64,000 bases of DNA from Nitrosarchaeum sp. (GTDB lineage: Archaea > Thermoproteota > Nitrososphaeria > Nitrososphaerales > Nitrosopumilaceae): contig JAHFUX010000002.1 of NCBI GenBank assembly GCA_023264875.1, forward strand, positions 28,191 to 92,190. The letters are read 5' to 3'. The notes under the pieces were generated by a model. That model did no database searches. It was given only the letters and a program-made list of their open reading frames with translations, and was not told the DNA's origin. Made by a program: the position numbers and the translations under genes. Every line of letters begins with the position of its first letter. Within the stretch, counting starts at the first letter, position 1. Positions 8,640 through 16,276 of this stretch are shown one piece after another.

Positions 8640-9278
8640 TTGGTTGATTTTTCAATTCCCGCGCAGGTTTTCATTTACATTCTGGATTTGTTTGGTACAA
8701 TGGCTTTTGCAGTAACTGGTGCGTTTAAGGCCATTGAACACAAATCCGATATTGTTGGAATTTTACTATTAGCAACGATTACTGGCGTTGCTGGTGGTAC
8801 AATTAGGGATGTTATCATGGGACAATTCCCAAACTCTCTTTCTGATCCTGTATACGTGATAATTACTGTGCTTTCAGGAGTATCGATTTTTTTCTTGTAT
8901 TCACATCTCAAGAAACATTGGAATCTGTTTTTAAAATTTGATGCTATTGGATTGGGAGTTTTTGCAATAATTGGGGCTACATTTGCTTATAATTTAGTCG
9001 GATTGAATTTTCTAGCAATAATGCTGGCAGGAATGCTTACTGCAGTAGGTGGTGGAATACTACGAGATGTCTTTGTTACTCATATTCCAATAGTTTTTGT
9101 CAAGGAATTTTATGTTTCTGCAAGTTTTATTGGAATTACTGTGTTTTACTTTACATTATATTTTGGAGGAGAATTATATTCTGCAACAATTTTGGGAATA
9201 ACTCTAACTACAACATTAAGATTAATTGCAATGAAATTCAACTGGAATCTTCCCAGAGCTAAAGGAAGTTTAGATTAA
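8640..9278 (+). CDS. UPF0126/TRIC-family membrane channel
   Basis: A 212-residue integral membrane protein with about seven hydrophobic helices and two repeats of the family motif: GTMAFAVTGAFKA with GVAGGTIRDVIMG in the first half, and AVGGGILRDVFV in the second. Members of this family (PF03458) resemble eukaryotic TRIC trimeric cation channels, and some bacterial members are linked to glycine uptake; substrate here is unknown. The start is TTG at 8640. It overlaps the convergent L10 gene by 4 bases at the 3' end. Confidence 0.9.
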   Translation: MVDFSIPAQVFIYILDLFGTMAFAVTGAFKAIEHKSDIVGILLLATITGVAGGTIRDVIMGQFPNSLSDPVYVIITVLSGVSIFFLYSHLKKHWNLFLKFDAIGLGVFAIIGATFAYNLVGLNFLAIMLAGMLTAVGGGILRDVFVTHIPIVFVKEFYVSASFIGITVFYFTLYFGGELYSATILGITLTTTLRLIAMKFNWNLPRAKGSLD

Positions 9279-10141
9279 GATGCAGCGTAGCCTTTTGCTT
9301 TAGTTGAGACAGATTTAGCTTGACTATGGGCTTTTTGTAATATCTGTTCCTTGGTTTCATCTGTCATGAATCCTGATTCGATAGATACAGAACGTGCAGA
9401 TTGAGCTGCTTTACTGAGAATTTGGTTAATGTTCTCTGCAGTAACGTATGCTATTTCAACAGATAGTGAAATTGCTTCTTGATGAAATTGAGTAAATGCA
9501 TTTCTTATTTTTGCAACATCTACAATCATCTCTTCTGCTGAATATTTCAAGCCCTCTTCTAATGCAGTATATAGTGAAATTCCTGCCTCTACTGGTTTGA
9601 TATCTAGTTTACCAAGAAGTGCTGCTAATTTTTCATTGATTGCTTCTCCTTTCTTTACTGGAGTGGTATCTTTTTGAATCCAAATTGTACCTTGATCAAT
9701 CTTTGTTGGAATTCCTGCTTCTTTGAATTCTGTAAGCATTGGTCCTGGTGCAATTCCTGTATTTTTTGCTGGTACTACAATGTCTACACTTGCAATATCT
9801 CCACCTCTTGCTGCCATCATAATTTTATTTTTTGCCAATAACACATTTAGCTTAAATGGTGACATGTTGGTAAACAGGAAAAGACACTGACCTGTGAGTT
9901 CTTCTGAAATTCCTTTGATTCCCGCAATGTTTAATTTTTCTAATGCTTTTTGTGCAACTTTGTCTTTTACACATACAAACTCTACTTGGCCTTTGAATGC
10001 TTTTCTTAGTGGAAGAATTTGTGATGCTCTAACTTTGTTTATTTTAACGATAGCTATAACTTTGTATTTTTTTGGAATTTCAAGTAACTGCTGGTACATC
10101 TGAGCTTTTCTTTTAGGATATACTGTTCTATTTTCATGCAT
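9275..10141 (-). CDS. rpl10: Ribosomal protein L10 (P0)
   Basis: Base of the ribosomal stalk; binds 23S rRNA and the L12 dimers. The 288-residue protein opens MHENRTVYPKRKAQMYQQLL and contains the rRNA-binding core and the archaeal insertion (VPAKNTGIAPGPMLTEF). The C-terminal third is helical and should bind L12. It ends KAKGYAAS and lacks the acidic tail ending in a GL-x-x-LFG-like motif that many archaeal L10 proteins share with L12. Start at 10141 overlaps the L1 stop by 8 bases, so L1 and L10 are translationally coupled. Confidence 0.95.
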   Translation of the reverse strand: MHENRTVYPKRKAQMYQQLLEIPKKYKVIAIVKINKVRASQILPLRKAFKGQVEFVCVKDKVAQKALEKLNIAGIKGISEELTGQCLFLFTNMSPFKLNVLLAKNKIMMAARGGDIASVDIVVPAKNTGIAPGPMLTEFKEAGIPTKIDQGTIWIQKDTTPVKKGEAINEKLAALLGKLDIKPVEAGISLYTALEEGLKYSAEEMIVDVAKIRNAFTQFHQEAISLSVEIAYVTAENINQILSKAAQSARSVSIESGFMTDETKEQILQKAHSQAKSVSTKAKGYAAS

Positions 10142-10796
10142 TCTTCTTTCTGACCTCTTCTATTTGTTTGACTGGTTTGCCCATTGTAGTTTTTATGATT
10201 ACTCTTTTGAGATTCTTTTCACCGCTTGGTAATTTCTTTTCTACTGCACTTAATACTGCATGTGCATTAATTGCCAAGTCTGCATTTTCCATTGACTCAT
10301 CTCCTATTTTGCATGACATGGCTAACGATGCTCTTGCTCTAACTTTGATTGATGTTCTAAATCTTTGTAAAAATGATTCAATTGAAGCATTAAATGGAAC
10401 TGGGGTTGGCATTTTGCCTCTTGGACCTAAAAGTTGACCTAGTACTTTACCAACTACTGGCATGATTTGAGTATCTGCTAAAAAGAAATCATATTTGTTA
10501 ATGAATTTTCTAGATGCTCTTTTGTTTGTTGCAAATCTATCTAATTCTTCTGATCCTACAACTGCATCTGCTTTTGCTTCCCTTGCTTTTTGACCCATAT
10601 CTCCAGTAGCCATAATGCATACTGTAGCTGGTGAATTGGTTTTTGGAAGTTGGACCACTTCATTAAGTGCAAAGCCTTTTTTTACATCAATATCTTTGAA
10701 GACAATTATCATTTCTATTGATTGTTTGAATTTCCTTTGTTTAGTGCTGGTCTTGGCTTGGTTAATCATTTCTTCCAGCTTAGCCTCTGTAATCAT
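10134..10796 (-). CDS. rpl1: Ribosomal protein L1
   Basis: Binds 23S rRNA in the mobile L1 stalk and in many archaea represses its own mRNA. The 220-residue protein has the family signature LGQLLGPRGKMPTPVPFNAS. It is the first gene of an L1-L10 unit; a TATA-like TTTTAAGTA on the minus strand lies about 26 bases before the ATG at 10796. L11, which often precedes L1, is separated here by an oppositely oriented Lrp-type regulator. Confidence 0.96.
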   Translation of the reverse strand: MITEAKLEEMINQAKTSTKQRKFKQSIEMIIVFKDIDVKKGFALNEVVQLPKTNSPATVCIMATGDMGQKAREAKADAVVGSEELDRFATNKRASRKFINKYDFFLADTQIMPVVGKVLGQLLGPRGKMPTPVPFNASIESFLQRFRTSIKVRARASLAMSCKIGDESMENADLAINAHAVLSAVEKKLPSGEKNLKRVIIKTTMGKPVKQIEEVRKKNA

Positions 10797-10963
10797 TATG
10801 AAGATTTCCGAGAAAGCCTACTTAAAATCGTTTAGAGGCTATGAATTGTGATTCTTGTATTATTTTAAAAATTTACACTTTTTGAAGGTTATATTTGTAA
10901 TTCCAAAGTAAAATTCCCTCTGAACTTACATTTATTAAATCATCAAGCCAATTTTCGAGCACA

Positions 10964-11419
10964 TTGCAGCGATTTGATGAACTTGATATGAAATTGCTTT
11001 TTGAGCTAACCAAAGATGGTTCTATTTCTGTCCCTGCACTATCAAAAAAACTTGGAATCAATGCATCTGTTCTTTATAGCAGAATAAAGCGATTAATGAA
11101 AAAAAAATTAATCAAAAAATTTACTGTAGTAATAGATGACTCTCTTTTAGGAATAGGTGTTAAAGCATCTGTTGGAATTAACAGGGATCCAAAACTTAAA
11201 GATAATATTCATAAAAAGATGATGGAAACCCCCGAAGTTATATCTATTTCCGAAGTAACTGGTAGGTTTGATATTATTGTCAATGTCCATGCAAAAAATC
11301 TGGAGGCACTACATTCTATAGTTATAGAGAAAATAGGAAAAATTGATGGTATTATAAACACAGAAACCTTTGTAGAGTTACAAAAAACCGATAAAGATCC
11401 AGTTTATTCTATCTTGTAA
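10964..11419 (+). CDS. Lrp/AsnC-family transcription regulator
   Basis: A 151-residue DNA-binding regulator. An N-terminal helix-turn-helix (about 20-50, SVPALSKKLGINASVLYSRIKRLMKKKLI) is followed by a RAM/AsnC ligand-binding domain (about 65-145: PEVISISEVTGRFDIIVNVH). Such proteins form dimers or octamers and often sense amino acids. The start is TTG at 10964, with TTTATTAAATC (10931-10941) about 26 bases upstream, matching a leaderless message. It is inserted between L11 and L1 on the opposite strand and nearly touches the L11 3' end (1 base apart). Its target genes cannot be told from sequence. Confidence 0.9.
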   Translation: MQRFDELDMKLLFELTKDGSISVPALSKKLGINASVLYSRIKRLMKKKLIKKFTVVIDDSLLGIGVKASVGINRDPKLKDNIHKKMMETPEVISISEVTGRFDIIVNVHAKNLEALHSIVIEKIGKIDGIINTETFVELQKTDKDPVYSIL

Positions 11420-11420
11420 T

Positions 11421-11903
11421 TTATTTTAGTTTTGCATCCCACTTGCCTTCATTAATTTCGGCAGTGATCTCTTTTGGCGATTTTCCTTCAATCTTAATTC
11501 CAAGTGATGAGCATGTTCCAATTATTGTTTTTGCAACAGCTTTTAATGAAGATGCATATGATTTCTCTAATTTTGTATTTGCAACTTTGATGACAGAATC
11601 TATGGTTATATCACCTACCCATGTTGATCCTGCAGTTCCTGTTCCTTTTTGAATTCCTGCCTCTTTTAGCAATAGTGCAGCTGCAGAAGGAATTCCGATC
11701 TCTATCTCCCATTTTTTTGTATCAGGATAAACAGAAACTGTTACTGGCACTTTCATTCCTTCAAAGTCTTTTGTCTTTTCATTAATGGCCTTGATTATCT
11801 CCATAATGTTGACTCCTAATGGACCTAAAGCTGGACCTAACGGTGGACCTGCTGAAGCAGCTCCGCCAGTTACAAGTGATGATACTTTTTGTGCTTCTAC
11901 CAT
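11421..11903 (-). CDS. rpl11: Ribosomal protein L11
   Basis: Binds the GTPase-associated region of 23S rRNA. The 160-residue protein shows the family signature SAGPPLGPALGPLGVNIMEI near the N-terminus and an archaeal C-terminal domain ending in GKWDAKLK. It is the last gene of a secE-spt5-L11 unit, 34 bases after spt5. Confidence 0.97.
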   Translation of the reverse strand: MVEAQKVSSLVTGGAASAGPPLGPALGPLGVNIMEIIKAINEKTKDFEGMKVPVTVSVYPDTKKWEIEIGIPSAAALLLKEAGIQKGTGTAGSTWVGDITIDSVIKVANTKLEKSYASSLKAVAKTIIGTCSSLGIKIEGKSPKEITAEINEGKWDAKLK

Positions 11904-11937
11904 ATTTATCAGCTTAATACGAAAAATTTAATCCTTC

Positions 11938-12396
11938 CTAAGACTCACTTGACAGTTTTAGATAGTTGGCGTCTACAGTTACTGGTAATTGATAAGATGC
12001 ATCTAATAGAACAACAGTTGCTTCTTCTTTGTCTACATCTATTCTAGTGATTGTGGCTTTCATTCCTTTGAATGGACCGCCTGTGATCTCAACTATGTTA
12101 TCTACTGCTAATTGTGAAACTGTGGATTTCTTTATCAAATATCCTTCAATGTCTTTAAATTCTAATTCTCCTCTAAGTTGACCGCGAATATGTCTAACTC
12201 CTTCCACTGCCATGTATGCATCGCTGGGGTTTATTGCCTCGATTACAACATATCCTTTTAGATTATCTACTAGTAATACTGACTGGATGTTGATTTTGTT
12301 GGCATTTGCTTTTGCTTCTAATAGTCTCATGACTACTTTTTCTTGACCTCCAGTGGTTCTTATTGCAAAAAGATGAGATTTAATTTCCTCGGACAA
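11938..12396 (-). CDS. spt5: Transcription elongation factor Spt5 (NusG)
   Basis: Processivity factor that binds the RNA polymerase clamp. The 152-residue protein has the NGN domain (about 8-85: HLFAIRTTGGQEKVVMRLL) followed by a KOW domain (about 95-145: VDNIVEITGGPFKGMKATITRID). The start is TTG at 12396 (SEEIKSHLF), 2 bases after the secE stop, so it is translated with secE. The secE-spt5-L11 order is typical of archaea. Confidence 0.96.
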   Translation of the reverse strand: MSEEIKSHLFAIRTTGGQEKVVMRLLEAKANANKINIQSVLLVDNLKGYVVIEAINPSDAYMAVEGVRHIRGQLRGELEFKDIEGYLIKKSTVSQLAVDNIVEITGGPFKGMKATITRIDVDKEEATVVLLDASYQLPVTVDANYLKLSSES

Positions 12397-12398
12397 TT

Positions 12399-12572
12399 TT
12401 ATCTACCAAATGTAATTACAGAAAAGACAAACTGAATTGTAAAGCCAATAGCACCAACTCCTGCAATTCCTATCAATACTAATCTGAGATGCTGTTGATA
12501 CTCTTCACGATCTGGCTTTTTAGCCATTTTCAAAGTATTTGCCATATTTTTCAAAGTCTGCTTAGGGTTCAT
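12399..12572 (-). CDS. secE: Preprotein translocase subunit SecE (Sec61 gamma)
   Basis: Small subunit of the SecYE protein-conducting channel. Its 57 residues read MNPKQTLKNMANTLKMAKKP, then DREEYQQHLRLVLIGIAGVG, then a hydrophobic helix ending FSVITFGR. The amphipathic helix with KKPDREEY followed by one membrane helix is the family hallmark. It starts at ATG 12572 and ends 2 bases before spt5, the usual archaeal arrangement. Its partner secY is at 24002-25432. The gene is short and easy to miss. Confidence 0.93.
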   Translation of the reverse strand: MNPKQTLKNMANTLKMAKKPDREEYQQHLRLVLIGIAGVGAIGFTIQFVFSVITFGR

Positions 12573-12611
12573 TGCTGGAAATTAATAAGGTGTCCTTATA
12601 TCTCTTATCTC

Positions 12612-13388
12612 ATGGAACTACTAGTCGCATACCGTGATGACCCTGCGGGATACAACATGGCAAAATTTCTTTCTCAAGAAATGACACAAGACGGTGAGAT
12701 TTATCGAGGCAAGTACTATGATTTGTTGATAATTTCAACTCCTGCAATTTCTGCTGATTGGCTAGAAGAAAAATATAATTATGATGGATTTATTTTTCTC
12801 TCAAAACATGCTGCAGAGTCTGGTGTTTTAGCTCTTACTTGTCATAGCACTGGTAATTTTTCAGAAGCCAAATTTGGAGGAAATGACAGACAAATAGCAA
12901 TTCCTCATCCATATATTCAAAAAGAATACCTTCAAACACTCTGGAAAAATAAATCCCAGTTCTCAGATTTTCAAATTACAATCGAAGCTACACACCATGG
13001 ACCTACTGCATTGACTAAACCTACTATATTCATTGAAATTGGCACAACTGAAAAACAATGGACTGATGTTTCTTTGTGTAATTCAGTTGCTGTTTTAGTA
13101 CATAGTGTAATGACTAAAAATATCAAGCCATCTCCTGTGGCAATTTGTTTTGGAGGCACACATTATCCTGATAAATTTACCAAGGAATTACTAGAAGAAA
13201 GATTTGCACTTGGAACTGTTGTACCAAAACACGCACTAGATAACATTGATGAAGATTTGTTTTTACATATTTTAAAGCAAAATAAAATGGCAAAAAATGT
13301 TCTTTTGGATTGGGGAGGGCTAGGATCAAACAAACAAAAGTTAATTAATTTTCTCAATGACACTGATCTTGAGATCGTCAAACTTTGA
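12612..13388 (+). CDS. dtdA: D-aminoacyl-tRNA deacylase, archaeal DTD2/GEK1 type
   Basis: Hydrolyses D-amino acids wrongly attached to tRNA. From ATG 12612 the 258-residue protein reads MELLVAYRDDPAGYNMAKF and contains conserved family stretches: FLSKHAAESGVLALTCHSTG, EATHHGP, EIGTTEKQW and CFGGTHYPDKFT. The frame is open further upstream, to 12489, but that part is antisense to secE and has no family similarity. A TATA-like TTAATAAGG (about 12582-12590) supports the ATG at 12612. The next gene overlaps its stop by 4 bases. Confidence 0.9.
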   Translation: MELLVAYRDDPAGYNMAKFLSQEMTQDGEIYRGKYYDLLIISTPAISADWLEEKYNYDGFIFLSKHAAESGVLALTCHSTGNFSEAKFGGNDRQIAIPHPYIQKEYLQTLWKNKSQFSDFQITIEATHHGPTALTKPTIFIEIGTTEKQWTDVSLCNSVAVLVHSVMTKNIKPSPVAICFGGTHYPDKFTKELLEERFALGTVVPKHALDNIDEDLFLHILKQNKMAKNVLLDWGGLGSNKQKLINFLNDTDLEIVKL

Positions 13389-13684
13389 ATCTTGATAAAA
13401 AAATTTACAAAAAATTACTTGAAGTACCTAAAGGAAAAATAACCACATATGGTGAATTGGCAAGAGCGGTTGGTTTGAAAAATGGACAAAGAGCAGTTGG
13501 TAAAATTATGAACAAGAATCCTTACCCCGTAATAATTCCATGTCACAGAGTTGTAAAATCAGATGGTAAAGTTGGTGGATATGCATATGGTGAAGAGATT
13601 AAATCTGATATGTTGACTAGAGAAGGAATTGTAATAAAGAATGGCAAAATTTTGGATTTAGAAAATAAGATTTATCGATTCTAA
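13385..13684 (+). CDS. ogt: O6-alkylguanine-DNA alkyltransferase (short form)
   Basis: Removes alkyl groups from guanine O6 by transferring them to its own cysteine. It has 99 residues, only the catalytic domain; longer members have a separate N-terminal domain. The active-site motif IIPCHRVV and the helix-turn-helix TYGELARAVG are present. The start is TTG at 13385, overlapping the deacylase stop (TTGA), so the two are cotranslated. It overlaps L19e tail to tail by 4 bases. A non-catalytic ATL paralogue is excluded by the Cys in PCHRV. Confidence 0.93.
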   Translation: MNLDKKIYKKLLEVPKGKITTYGELARAVGLKNGQRAVGKIMNKNPYPVIIPCHRVVKSDGKVGGYAYGEEIKSDMLTREGIVIKNGKILDLENKIYRF

Positions 13685-14142
13685 CTTTTTCTCTTGGAAA
13701 TAGTTTCTTCCATTAGTAATCTTAGGTGGGCCTTGTTTCTTACAGTGTTTCCACCTACTTTTTTGTAAAGTATCCAAAATTCTGGATTTGTTAGTTCTTT
13801 TCTATCTTTGGCAATTTTTAGCAATCTTCTTAATGCGCGAACTTTGGCAACGTAGACACTTTTCTTTCCCACTCTTGCACCTTTTGTACCTTGTTTTGAT
13901 CCTTGGGTTGTTCCTCTTTTATTTTTTTGAGCTTTTTTAGTATGTGCTCTTCCTCGTGAAGTTCCAACAATTGATTTTATTTTGATTTTTTTTGCTGTAA
14001 TTAGACTACGAATATTTGCTCTTGTAATTGCATCAGCTACATCATCTAGGTGATCTGAATCAAATTTTACTCTGTGAATTCCAACGCCGGTAACCCGTGC
14101 TACCAGTCTTTTTTTAGCTCTAAGATTTACTACCACTTGCAC
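13681..14142 (-). CDS. rpl19e: Ribosomal protein L19e
   Basis: Large-subunit protein found in archaea and eukaryotes. The 153-residue, very basic sequence contains the L19e core (GRAHTKKAQKNKRGTTQGSK, then RVGKKSVYVAKVRALRRLL). It overlaps the end of L32e by 23 bases, so the two form an L32e-L19e pair. These two genes are commonly found within the spc operon between L6 and L18; here they stand alone on the minus strand. Confidence 0.96.
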   Translation of the reverse strand: MQVVVNLRAKKRLVARVTGVGIHRVKFDSDHLDDVADAITRANIRSLITAKKIKIKSIVGTSRGRAHTKKAQKNKRGTTQGSKQGTKGARVGKKSVYVAKVRALRRLLKIAKDRKELTNPEFWILYKKVGGNTVRNKAHLRLLMEETISKRKS

Positions 14143-14524
14143 TCACTCTCGCATTAAAAACTTTGAATTTACTTTCCATTGCTTTTGCAATGATTTCTTT
14201 TCTTTTTCTAGTACCAACACCATGTCCAAATCTTACTCCATCTGTTTTTGGGTTTAGTTTTTCCAAGTCACTTAATGTGTGAACTAGATTATCTGTATAT
14301 CCTGAAGGATGTAATCCTTTTGCCTCTTTTGGTCCTCCATAACCTACTTTGACAAGTCCTGGACGACCTCTACTTTTTTGTTTTCTTTGATGATGATCAA
14401 TTCCTTTTGGTTTTCTCCAATTTGTTTGTAGTCTAACATAACGCCAGCTTTCTGGTCTGACAAATTCTGGATTGTGTTCTTTAACTTCTTGTCTTTTAGC
14501 TAGCTTCTCTTTATTGATCGGCAT
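14120..14524 (-). CDS. rpl32e: Ribosomal protein L32e
   Basis: Large-subunit protein. From ATG 14524 it has 134 residues, starting MPINKEKLAKRQEVKEHNPE and containing the family stretch ESWRYVRLQTNWRKPKGIDH and KSRGRPGLVKVGYGGPKEA. An upstream in-frame ATG at 14578 would add 18 hydrophobic residues foreign to the family, so 14524 is preferred. It is first in the L32e-L19e pair. Confidence 0.94.
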   Translation of the reverse strand: MPINKEKLAKRQEVKEHNPEFVRPESWRYVRLQTNWRKPKGIDHHQRKQKSRGRPGLVKVGYGGPKEAKGLHPSGYTDNLVHTLSDLEKLNPKTDGVRFGHGVGTRKRKEIIAKAMESKFKVFNARVSASGSKS

Positions 14525-14668
14525 CAGTTTGATTCTTGAAATTTTAAATAAATACGTTCCTAGATGAAAAAAAATCATCTGATAGGAAAGAGATAATAAG
14601 GAAAATTAAGGCGGATCGAAATATCTCATGATTAAGCCTGGGATTATTATGATAATTGTTGATGGGGG

Positions 14669-16276
14669 TTGTTTCCTCTGACCGAAATAGTAGGTCCTAT
14701 TAAAACTGACAAATTTTTATCACAGATACAAGACTTTGGAATAAATCCATCAAAAATAAGTCGTAATTTGAGCGTAGATGATCTAGTCAAAGCTGCTGTC
14801 ACTCGAAACGAAGGAGTGATAAATTCAACTGGTTCTCTTTCTGTAAATACTGGAAAATACACTGGAAGATCTCCTGATGACAGATTTATTGTGTATGATG
14901 ATAAAACCCGTAACACAATTGACTGGGGAAAAATTAACCATCAATTTGCAAGTGACAAATTTGAAAAAATTCTTGAAAAAATGAAACGTTTTGTAGATGG
15001 AAAAGATCTTTTTGTGTTTGATGGATTTACAGGTGCAGACAAAGAAAATCGATTATCTATTAGAGTAATCAATGATCATGTTTGGCAAAGTCTCTTTTCA
15101 AGGCAATTATTCATAAGGCCATCAAAAGAAGAATTAGAGAATCATGAACCCGAATTTACTGTAATGTGTATTAATGATTTTGAAGCAATCCCTAAAGTTG
15201 ATGGTACTGCATCAAATGTTTTCATATTGATTGATTTGACTAGAAAAATTGTTTTGATTGGTGGAACTCAATATGCAGGTGAGATGAAAAAATCCATGTT
15301 TAGCGTAATGAATTTTCTCTTACCTGACCGTGGTATATTTCCAATGCACTGTTCTGCAAATATTGGAAAAAATGGTGATACTACTTTGTTTTTTGGGTTA
15401 TCTGGTACTGGAAAAACTACTCTTTCAGCTGATCCTAATAGAAGATTAATTGGAGACGATGAACATGGTTGGTCTGATAATGGAACATTCAACTTTGAAG
15501 GAGGATGTTATGCAAAATGTATCAATCTTAGCCAAGATGCAGAGCCTGAAATCTGGAACGCAATAAAACCTGGGGCTGTGCTAGAAAATGTTGTACTCAA
15601 TGACAATGTTCCTGATTATGACGATAACAGATTAACTGAAAATACCCGTGTCGCATATCCACTGGATTACATTCCAGGTGCAGTAATTCCAAGTGTAGGC
15701 GGACATCCAAAAATAATTGTATTTCTAACTGCAGATGCTTTGGGCGTTTTACCACCTATCTCTAGACTAACAAAAGAAGGTGCAATGTATCATTTTATGT
15801 CTGGTTACACTAGTAAACTAGCTGGAACTGAACGAGGAATCAAAGAACCAAAATCTGTATTTTCTGAATGTTTTGGAGCACCATTTATGCCTAGACCTGC
15901 ATCTGTGTATGCAAAACTACTTGGAGAAAAAATCATTGAACACAATACAATTGTTTATCTTGTTAATACAGGATGGTCTGGTGGACCATATGGCATCGGT
16001 ACAAGAATCAAGATAAAGTATAGTCGAGCAATGGTTACTGCTGCTCTTACTGGCGCTCTTGACACAATAACGTATCGCCATGATGATTTATTCAATCTAG
16101 ATATTCCAGTTGAAGTTCCAAATGTTCCATCTGAAATACTTGATCCAAAAAATACTTGGTCAGATAAAGACTCATACAAACTTTCTGCAAAAAAACTAGC
16201 TCAGATGTTTGTTGAAAATTTTAAGAAATTTCACAATGTTTCCCACGAAATACTAAATGCAGGTCCTAAATCTTAA
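14669..16276 (+). CDS. pckA: Phosphoenolpyruvate carboxykinase (ATP)
   Basis: Converts oxaloacetate and ATP to PEP, CO2 and ADP, the first committed step of gluconeogenesis. The 535-residue length and motifs match the ATP-dependent family: TGRSPDDRFIV near residue 67, the P-loop GLSGTGKTTLS, the metal/kinase-2 stretch LIGDDEHGWSD, and INTGWSGGPYGIG-like sequence (VNTGWSGGPYGIGTRIK). The start appears to be TTG at 14669; no in-frame ATG lies just upstream. It converges on the subtilisin gene with a 4-base overlap. Confidence 0.95.
   Translation: MFPLTEIVGPIKTDKFLSQIQDFGINPSKISRNLSVDDLVKAAVTRNEGVINSTGSLSVNTGKYTGRSPDDRFIVYDDKTRNTIDWGKINHQFASDKFEKILEKMKRFVDGKDLFVFDGFTGADKENRLSIRVINDHVWQSLFSRQLFIRPSKEELENHEPEFTVMCINDFEAIPKVDGTASNVFILIDLTRKIVLIGGTQYAGEMKKSMFSVMNFLLPDRGIFPMHCSANIGKNGDTTLFFGLSGTGKTTLSADPNRRLIGDDEHGWSDNGTFNFEGGCYAKCINLSQDAEPEIWNAIKPGAVLENVVLNDNVPDYDDNRLTENTRVAYPLDYIPGAVIPSVGGHPKIIVFLTADALGVLPPISRLTKEGAMYHFMSGYTSKLAGTERGIKEPKSVFSECFGAPFMPRPASVYAKLLGEKIIEHNTIVYLVNTGWSGGPYGIGTRIKIKYSRAMVTAALTGALDTITYRHDDLFNLDIPVEVPNVPSEILDPKNTWSDKDSYKLSAKKLAQMFVENFKKFHNVSHEILNAGPKS

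Noticed and set aside
12489..12611. Longer N-terminus for the D-aminoacyl-tRNA deacylase
   Set aside because: The extra 41 codons are antisense to secE, and the family begins at MELLVAYRDD.
14525..14578. Upstream start of L32e
   Set aside because: The added residues are hydrophobic and unlike ribosomal protein; the ATG at 14524 fits the family.
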